From Okeania sp. SIO2C9 (lineage in GTDB: Bacteria; Cyanobacteriota; Cyanobacteriia; Cyanobacteriales; Microcoleaceae): a stretch of 64,000 bases of DNA. The stretch is from positions 1 to 64,000 of the forward strand of contig NZ_JAAHGO010000048.1 of NCBI RefSeq assembly GCF_010672455.1. Direction: 5' to 3'. The notes under the pieces were generated by a model. That model ran no database searches. It was not told the DNA's origin and saw only the letters and a program-made list of their open reading frames with translations. A program made the position numbers and the translations under genes. Position 1 is the stretch's first letter, and every line of letters begins with the position of its first letter. Below, piece after piece: positions 58,581 to 64,000 of the stretch.

Positions 58581-61028
58581 TTAAATCCCCCTTACAAAAA
58601 TAACTTCTGTACGGGCGATTCGCGAATCGCCTCTACTGACTTCTGACTTCGTTAACACTCTACCAATAATTCTACTTTCAGAATATTCCTGCTGCAGGGC
58701 CTGTAAACAAGCACTCGCTGACTCCCCAGGTAAAGCAGCAAGTAACCCCCCAGAAGTCTGTGGGTCAAACAACAATGGATAAAGAACATGAGTACTTACC
58801 TGCTCCGAATTTTGAATAGATGCAGATATCCGCAGATTTTCCGGATATAGCGAACTAAAAATACCTTGCTGCAAAATTTCTGCCACTCCTGGCAACACAG
58901 AAATCGCCTCCATTTCCAACTCCACAGCAACTTGAGAAGCTTTCACCATTTCCAGCAAATGTCCTACTAATCCAAATCCCGTCACATCCGTACAAGCAGT
59001 CGCACCATATTCTAATAACAGTTTGGCAGCATTCTGATTTGAAATCAACATTGATTCAATTGCACTTTCAATCCAACGTCCCTTTGCCCGCAAACGCATA
59101 TCCGCAGCAAATAACACTCCCGTCCCCAACGCTTTCGTCAATATCAGCACATCTCCCGACTGCATCCCACTGTTGTACAATAGTTTCTCCGAAAATGCTA
59201 AACCATTGCAGGTGAGACCAAAAGCTAATTCTGCTCCCTCAGTTGTATGACCCCCCATCAAAACAGCACCTGCTTGATTAAGAATTTCCGTTGCTCCCAA
59301 TAACAGTTGATATAAATCATTCTCTTGTTGAGTAGATGAAGCATAAGGAATAGTAGCGATCGCTAAAGCACTTTGAGGTGTTGCTCCCATGGCAAATAAA
59401 TCGCTCAAACAATGATTAGTCGCTATCTTTCCCAATAAATAAGGGTCATCTACCAATGCCGGAAAATAATCAATTGTCTGCACCATTACCTTATCTGTTG
59501 GCACCCTAACTACTGCAGCATCATCAGGGGTATTTATACCAATCAAAATATCATCCCTCTGTGTTTGCTGTTGAATATGGTGCAGCACCTTCTCCAAAAC
59601 CTTACTTCCTACTTTTGCTCCACAACCAGCACAGTGCATAATTTCGGAATCTTTCCTCTTTCTACTCTTCCCTTTCCCAGAGGAGGGATAACTTCTACCT
59701 TCCATCTTCAGGTTAGTAAACTTATCCATAAATTTGCGGTCAATGTGGTCTTTCCAACGCCAAAGTAAAGACTCAGGACCAAATCCCATTTTGCCACGAG
59801 AAGCGATCGCTCTTTGGTCTCCAGTACCAATCAAAATCAGGAATTTTTTCTGAGGTATAAATGACTTTAGAGGTTTTTTCTGGAGAGCGCGTTGTAAATT
59901 TTCCAATAACGGTTTTCCTTGTCGTACTGCAAAAACACCAGCTTTTGGTCGTGAATGGTTAACCATTGTTGCCACATCTCCCGCAGCAAAAACTTGTGGA
60001 TGAGAAATTGATTGTAGTTTGTCATTGACTAAAATAAAACCACTGGCGTCTGTTGCTAACCCCGCTGTTTGTAACCAAGGTGCAGCAGATGCTTGAGTTA
60101 CCCAAAACAGGATATCGCATTCTATTTGTAATCCCGAATTACAGTGAATAATTTTGGGTACAAAGTCTGGAATTTTCTCATCATTCATCCGTGTATCCGT
60201 GGCAAGAACACTGTCTTGCCCATCCTTGTCTTGGGTTTTCCTCTCATCCATCCGTGTATCCGTGGCAAAATCACTGTCTTGCCCATCAGTTGCAAGAACA
60301 CTGTCTTGCCCATCCTTACTTTTCACCCCAATAACATTTTCTTCTAAATGCAATACCACACCACGACTTTTCAGAATTTTCTCAACTTGCTTTCCCACCC
60401 AACGATGGCGTCCGGGTAATAGTCTTGTCGTGCGATGAAACAGATGCAACTCCAGGTTATTAGTCGGTTTTCTAGCATTCTGATAAATGTTGTGGAGATG
60501 ACTTTGCACCGAAAATGCTAACTCCACACCCCCGACACCACCTCCAACTATTCCGATACAGATTTTTTGTTCTGGTGACTGAGCAACTGTTGTGGTTATC
60601 TGATGCCAATAGGTGAGAAATTTTGATATGGGTTTGACAGGAATAGTATATTCTCTTGCTCCCGGAACAGTTAAACTAGCGGGAGTACTGCCAATATCAA
60701 TAGATAGTACATCAAAAGTTACAGGTGGACGGTTAGCACAAATTACCTGATTTTTCTCCAGGTCTAAACCAATAGCGCGGTCTACAAATATTCTAGCTCC
60801 GGCAAATTTTGCTAAGGGACGCAGGTCAATATGACATTGATCAAAGGTATATAAACCTGCCACATATCCAGGTAGCATCCCAGAATAGGGAGTATGATAT
60901 ACATCTGTAATTAGAGTTAATCTTACTCCTGGTATAGGGTTCATCGCAAAATTTTTAATAGCGATCGCGTGGCTATGACCGCCGCCTATTAATACTAGGT
61001 CTGTTTCTGTTGGTGTGGATAATTTCAT
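58581..61028 (-). CDS. selD: Oxidoreductase-selenide, water dikinase (SelD) fusion
   Basis: 815 residues. The N-terminal FAD/NAD-dependent oxidoreductase (about 10-400) starts with LVLIGGGHSHAIAIKNFAM, has CIGIVGGGVGGVELAFSVQ and ends FAAGDVATM. The SelD domain (about 470-815) makes selenophosphate from selenide and ATP; it has CAGCGAKVGS (catalytic Cys/Lys region), GINTPDDAAVV, VQTIDYFPALVDDP, the Gly-rich VLMGGHTTEGAELAFG and LFDPQTSGGLL. This fusion is common in cyanobacteria. Within the oxidoreductase (about 235-280) is an in-frame expansion of a repeated phrase DGQDSVLATDTRM (three times, with variations), absent from most relatives to my knowledge. The start at 61028 overlaps the edge of an AATTTAG array. 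Confidence 0.93.
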   Translation of the reverse strand: MKLSTPTETDLVLIGGGHSHAIAIKNFAMNPIPGVRLTLITDVYHTPYSGMLPGYVAGLYTFDQCHIDLRPLAKFAGARIFVDRAIGLDLEKNQVICANRPPVTFDVLSIDIGSTPASLTVPGAREYTIPVKPISKFLTYWHQITTTVAQSPEQKICIGIVGGGVGGVELAFSVQSHLHNIYQNARKPTNNLELHLFHRTTRLLPGRHRWVGKQVEKILKSRGVVLHLEENVIGVKSKDGQDSVLATDGQDSDFATDTRMDERKTQDKDGQDSVLATDTRMNDEKIPDFVPKIIHCNSGLQIECDILFWVTQASAAPWLQTAGLATDASGFILVNDKLQSISHPQVFAAGDVATMVNHSRPKAGVFAVRQGKPLLENLQRALQKKPLKSFIPQKKFLILIGTGDQRAIASRGKMGFGPESLLWRWKDHIDRKFMDKFTNLKMEGRSYPSSGKGKSRKRKDSEIMHCAGCGAKVGSKVLEKVLHHIQQQTQRDDILIGINTPDDAAVVRVPTDKVMVQTIDYFPALVDDPYLLGKIATNHCLSDLFAMGATPQSALAIATIPYASSTQQENDLYQLLLGATEILNQAGAVLMGGHTTEGAELAFGLTCNGLAFSEKLLYNSGMQSGDVLILTKALGTGVLFAADMRLRAKGRWIESAIESMLISNQNAAKLLLEYGATACTDVTGFGLVGHLLEMVKASQVAVELEMEAISVLPGVAEILQQGIFSSLYPENLRISASIQNSEQVSTHVLYPLLFDPQTSGGLLAALPGESASACLQALQQEYSESRIIGRVLTKSEVSRGDSRIARTEVIFVRGI

Positions 61029-61032
61029 TATG

Positions 61033-61243
61033 AATTTAGAATTTATAATTTATAATTTAGAATTACCTCTTCTTATAAATTTTTCGGTAAGAGGGAAGAA
61101 GGAAGAATTCAAGAATTTAGAATTTAAAATTTAGAATTTAGAATTACCTCTCCTTGAAAACGGATAGGATTGACGAACAGGAAAATTTTTATTTTTTATC
61201 CCCTTAAAAGGGGAGGCTTTAAACCACAATATTTTGGTAATAA
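61033..61243. repeat. AATTTAG array and CTCTCCTT repeat
   Basis: AATTTAGAATTTATAATTTA (61030-61058) with TTACCTCTTCTT and TTTTTCGGTAAG, then another AATTTAG array (61110-61140) followed by ACCTCTCCTTG and ending ATATTTTGGTAAT. Mixed copies of the CTCTCC repeat family. Confidence 0.6.
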
Positions 61244-61435
61244 ACAAATCAGAACTAAAAGCAAAACAATCGAAATAGGTAAATTATAGGGTTGGAGCGG
61301 TTATTTTTAGGTATAATTTTAAGCCTTTTTTTTGTAGCATTATTTTTTCATGCTTGGTATAATGGAAATTTAAAAAAGCAGATAAAAATGATAAAAATAG
61401 TGAGTTAAAATTAAGCTTAGATCGAGCATAAAATC

Positions 61436-61770
61436 CAAGATTATTCCTTGAAGAAAATATCTGAAAAGTTTTTTGATACTGAATTTTGCTCCCCTATCCC
61501 CCCAACTTTATTTTGCCCCCCTAGCCCCCCAACTTTGGGGGGAATAAGAGTCAATTTGCTGGCTCTAGTCCCCCAATTTTGGGGGATGCGCGGGGGCATC
61601 GACTATAAAACCCAAGATTATTCCTTTAAGAAAATATCTGATAAGAAGATATCTGAAAAGTTTTTTGATACTGAACTTTGCCCCCCGAGCAAGCCAACTT
61701 TGGGGGGAATAAGAGTCAATTTGTGCTTCTAAAAGTCCCCCAAAATTGGGGGATTTAGGGGGCTTAGATG
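61436..61770 (+). repeat. CCCCCAATTTTGGGGG-type direct repeats
   Basis: CCAAGATTATTCCTTGAAG... (61434) and CCCAAGATTATTCCTTTAAG (61611) start two related blocks with GGAATAAGAGTCAATTTG (61549 and 61707) and CCCCCAATTTTGGGGGAT palindromes (61571 and, as CCCCCAAAATTGGGGGAT, 61736). No gene. The rest to 62234 has a lone AGCTATCAGCT pair and AT-rich spacer. Confidence 0.6.
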
Positions 61771-62234
61771 TAGCAAATGGGACTTCTCAGACAACCTCTA
61801 AATTGAAAAATCAAATATCAGTAGTAAAACTGATTTTCTATATCATAATTATGAAGCATTAAATCTTCATAAGTGGAGAATTTAGTAAGCATTCAGCAGT
61901 AAGCTATCAGCTATCAGCTTCTGAGACATATCTATGTTTATTGCCACAAAATTGTATAGGCTTGTCACTAAAGTTTGCTGTTCTTGCATTTCAATTATCT
62001 AATAGTATAAGTTAAAATAATCCTGACTTCATTTATTAAAAAGTACAGACTCGCTGAACGCTGACTGCTAATAGCTGAATGCTTACAGAATTTATTTTAA
62101 CTTCCAATCGAATAGATAATAAAAAATAGGAATTAGAGTTGGTAAAAAATAGAAATTCTTGGACAGACTACTATTCTGCCCAAGAAATACAATACAAAAA
62201 TTAAAACATTCTATCGCTACCGCGATCGCCTACT

Positions 62235-62475
62235 TAGGGCTTGCGCTCATAAAGCGAAAAGTCAGGACAGCTAAGGTAATGAAGCTTTTTATATTCAGTT
62301 TATCTCCTAGTTATTGGCTCTTATTTGTCTCAAAATACTGAAATTCAAGAAAATTTCTTCACATAAAATGGCCGAAACCGTTGCCTGTTCCTCCACAAAT
62401 CGACCCGTCTCCGAGTCTCCGCGTCTCCGCGTCCCCGTGTCCTACTCAAGCAACCAATTTTTTCAGAAAGCCCTA
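62235..62475 (+). repeat. TAGGGCTTGC / GAAAGCCCTA element (degenerate family member)
   Basis: 241 bp, the length of the family. Ends TAGGGCTTGCGCTCAT and CAGAAAGCCCTA. The interior has GAGTCTCCGCGTCTCCGCG (about 62416-62435), period 8, where sister copies have GGAGACA heptamers. It abuts the stop codon of the small gene at 62477. Confidence 0.6.
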
Positions 62476-62476
62476 C

Positions 62477-62599
62477 TTAGTGGGCACAACCATTACCATG
62501 ATAGTCATCAGTATCATAAAATCCATTCTTAGTGCCAAAGAATAGACAACCAATACTAAACAACACAGTTAATCCAATTAAAATTAATTTGATATCCAT
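62477..62599 (-). CDS. Conserved-looking 40-residue membrane peptide
   Basis: ATG at 62599 with an excellent ribosome site AAAGGAGC nine bases before. One hydrophobic helix (MDIKLILIGLTVLFSIGC), then LFFGTKNGFYDTDDYHGNGC and AH, stop at 62477. The helix plus a Tyr/Asp/His/Cys-rich tail looks like a small single-span cyanobacterial membrane protein. I do not know its name or role. It lies head to head with the glycosylase gene, starts 19 bp apart, and its ribosome site overlaps that gene's start codon, so the two must use overlapping signals. Confidence 0.65.
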   Translation of the reverse strand: MDIKLILIGLTVLFSIGCLFFGTKNGFYDTDDYHGNGCAH

Positions 62600-62617
62600 A
62601 ATGACAAGCTCCTTTAT

Positions 62618-63235
62618 ATGAATTTAACTCAAACAAATGAAATTATAGACAATACTTGGCTAGAACGCCCATCTCCCGAAGTTGCCCCAGATTTAGTAGG
62701 CTGTACTTTAGTGCGACAGATGTCCAATGACAAAATTATCCGTAGCACCATCGTAGAAACGGAAGCTTATGCACCAGGAGACCCTGCTTGTCACGCTTAT
62801 CGCAGTCGTACCCCACGAAATGCTGTGATGTTTGGCCCTCCAGGAATGAGCTACGTTTATTTCATTTACGGAATGTACCACTGTTTAAATATTGTGACAG
62901 ATGCAGATGGGGTTCCTAGTGTTGTCTTAATTAGAGCTTTACAATTGGAGTCTGTGCCAGATTGGTTATGGGAATATATCCCAAAACAAAAATCAAAACC
63001 TAAAATTTCTCGTCTTGCTGCTGGCCCAGGTAAGCTTTGTCGTTTACTTGATATTGACCTTAGTTTGAATGGTTCACCTCTGGGAGTGGGAGGACCTATG
63101 TGGTTGGAACATCCCACGAGGCAATTTCAGAAAGATTTGCAAATAGTACAAACAACTCGTATTGGCATTACGAAAGGGACTGAGTTACCGTGGCGGTGGT
63201 ATTTGGCAAATTGTGATGCTGTGTCTAAAACTTAA
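62618..63235 (+). CDS. DNA-3-methyladenine glycosylase (AAG/MPG family)
   Basis: 205 residues, full-length for bacterial AAG. It removes alkylated or deaminated purines in base-excision repair. Visible parts: WLERPSPEVAPDLVGCTLVR, the catalytic-Glu region STIVETEAYAPGDPACHAYR, SYVYFIYGMYHCLNIVTD (DNA-intercalating Tyr in FIYGMYHC), and AAGPGKLCRLLDIDLSLNG. No ribosome site is visible at the ATG 62618; the next in-frame ATG is too far in to spare the conserved N-terminus. Divergent from the 40-residue peptide gene. Confidence 0.95.
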   Translation: MNLTQTNEIIDNTWLERPSPEVAPDLVGCTLVRQMSNDKIIRSTIVETEAYAPGDPACHAYRSRTPRNAVMFGPPGMSYVYFIYGMYHCLNIVTDADGVPSVVLIRALQLESVPDWLWEYIPKQKSKPKISRLAAGPGKLCRLLDIDLSLNGSPLGVGGPMWLEHPTRQFQKDLQIVQTTRIGITKGTELPWRWYLANCDAVSKT

Positions 63236-63638
63236 TTAGGAGTCAGGAGTCAGGAGACAGAAGACAGGAGACAGGAGACAACCCACCCCTCGCCCCTCCC
63301 CCTCCCAGGAGGGGAGAAATGGCTCGGGAGGGAGGAGGTAGGATTCAATAATTAATAATTAATAATTAATAATTAATAATTAATAATTACCTCCACAGTG
63401 AAAACGGAATGGGCTGAATAATTATGAAAAATTTTTCTTGTTTCTCCACAGCGAGTGAGAGGATTTTTACCTTAATTATTCGGATTTGAATTGTCAATTT
63501 GGGATTTTTCTGCCCAACTATGAGCCTAAAATACTAACTTTTTGAGCGTTTTATACGTGATACCAGGCATTTTTTTCGAGTCCAAAAAGGCACTTGTTTT
63601 TATATGTCAATGCTTTTAGATTTAATCAGCAAGCCCTA
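63236..63638. repeat. Heptamers, CTCTCC-type repeat and a part TAGGGYTTGC element
   Basis: GGAGTCA/GGAGACA array (63239-63278), CCTCGCCCCTCCCCCTCCC block (also at 52450), AATAATT array and repeat body (63340-63485), then 63505-63638, the right part of a TAGGGYTTGC element ending AATCAGCAAGCCCTA. The element end lies 10 bp from the next gene's ATG. Confidence 0.65.
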
Positions 63639-63648
63639 AATAAAAAAT

Positions 63649-64000
63649 ATGAGAATTTTAAAACAATCTCCATCACTACAACAAGCTTTTCAAGCAAAAA
63701 TTCAGGAAAAATTTTCTGAAAATAGACAAGAAGTGAAACAAGATTTAGGGGGTGGTTTATTTGGATAAATTGGCGCTGTTTTTTTTCAGTTTAAACAATT
63801 TAGAAACCAAATAAAAGGCAACTTAGGCGAGACTTTTTTATCATTATTACTCATGTCACTACCTGACAATTGGGTAATGTTTAAAAATGCTTTAATTCCC
63901 ACAAAATCTAGAAACCTTACAGAAATTGACCTTTTAATTATTGGGAATGCAGGTGCTTTTTTAGTAGAAGTAAAAACCTGGAAAGGTTCATTTTCTGCTA
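63649..64000 (+). pseudogene. NERD-domain (nuclease-related) protein with an in-frame TAA, 3' end off window
   Basis: ATG at 63649: MRILKQSPSLQQAF, KFSENRQEVKQDLGGGLFG, TAA at 63766-63768, then the same frame continues IGAVFFQFKQFRNQIKGNLG, ETFLSLLLMSLPDNW, NLTEIDLLIIGNAGAFLVEV, KTWKGSF to the window end. The last part is the NERD domain (EIDxLII...FxVEVKxWKG), with the nuclease-type Asp and Glu-x-Lys present. A Gln (CAA) would fit the TAA position. No frameshift within view. A restart after the TAA has no good codon. The 5' region comes from a repeat. NERD proteins occur in DNA-processing contexts. Confidence 0.75.

Overview
The window looks like a chromosome segment of a filamentous, probably marine, cyanobacterium of the Trichodesmium/Okeania/Moorea type. 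The evidence is a ferrochelatase with a C-terminal chlorophyll-binding-like helix, an OpcA with an N-terminal peptidoglycan-binding-type domain, an oxidoreductase-SelD fusion, DUF928 and CHASE2-cyclase genes, and repeated GCGATCGC (HIP1) octamers. Intact coding sequence covers only about 61% of the window by my addition. The rest is packed with repeats and broken genes. The genus is an inference.

Layout. 1-7.3 kb: two tandem leftward two-partner-secretion (filamentous haemagglutinin-type) exoproteins, the first cut by the window edge. 7.3-10 kb: interspersed repeats, two IS200/IS605-like right ends without a TnpB gene, and a 50-residue double-glycine-leader peptide gene. 10-13 kb: a CHASE2 adenylate cyclase with a DUF928 gene. 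13.8-18.3 kb: a SWIM zinc-finger gene and a SNF2 helicase. 19.5-21.6 kb: pnp. 23.5-27.5 kb: a large hybrid histidine kinase. 29.4-31.0 kb: an exported FAD oxidoreductase. 31.2-31.9 kb: an IS-like element carrying 82-bp tandem repeats. 31.9-35.3 kb: a TauE/SafE transporter, an ATPase remnant and gdhA. 35.4-37.5 kb: nested miniature elements and a gamma-butyrobetaine-dioxygenase-like pseudogene containing another. 38.4-41 kb: a DUF4126 protein, hemH and a methyltransferase. 41-43.5 kb: a GC-rich island and shattered RAYT and four-helix-bundle genes. 43.9-48.1 kb: a saccharopine-dehydrogenase-like gene, a second double-glycine peptide gene behind 81-bp tandem repeats, and a three-gene cassette (small GTPase, membrane protein, unknown protein). 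48.2-50 kb: a broken DUF433/DUF5615 toxin-antitoxin pair, a tiny ORF and a TetR regulator. 51-52.3 kb: opcA. 52.8-58.3 kb: a WD40 protein convergent with a NACHT-pentapeptide protein. 58.6-63.2 kb: the oxidoreductase-SelD fusion, a 40-residue membrane peptide gene and a 3-methyladenine glycosylase. 63.6-64 kb: a NERD-domain gene with an in-frame stop, running off the window.

Two themes stand out. First, most spacers are built from heptanucleotide tandem repeats, often sitting inside short elements with terminal inverted repeats. At least ten such families can be recognised by eye. One copy has a clean TTA target duplication and interrupts a gene whose frame would be restored exactly by excision. 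Several genes end inside these elements. Second, four genes have reading frames that look intact except for UAA or UAG codons where Gln would fit (three in one GTPase gene). This is either recent C-to-T decay or readthrough, and it is the observation most worth testing. The candidate undescribed systems are the GTPase cassette, the two arginine/tyrosine-rich double-glycine peptides, and the NACHT/WD40 pair.
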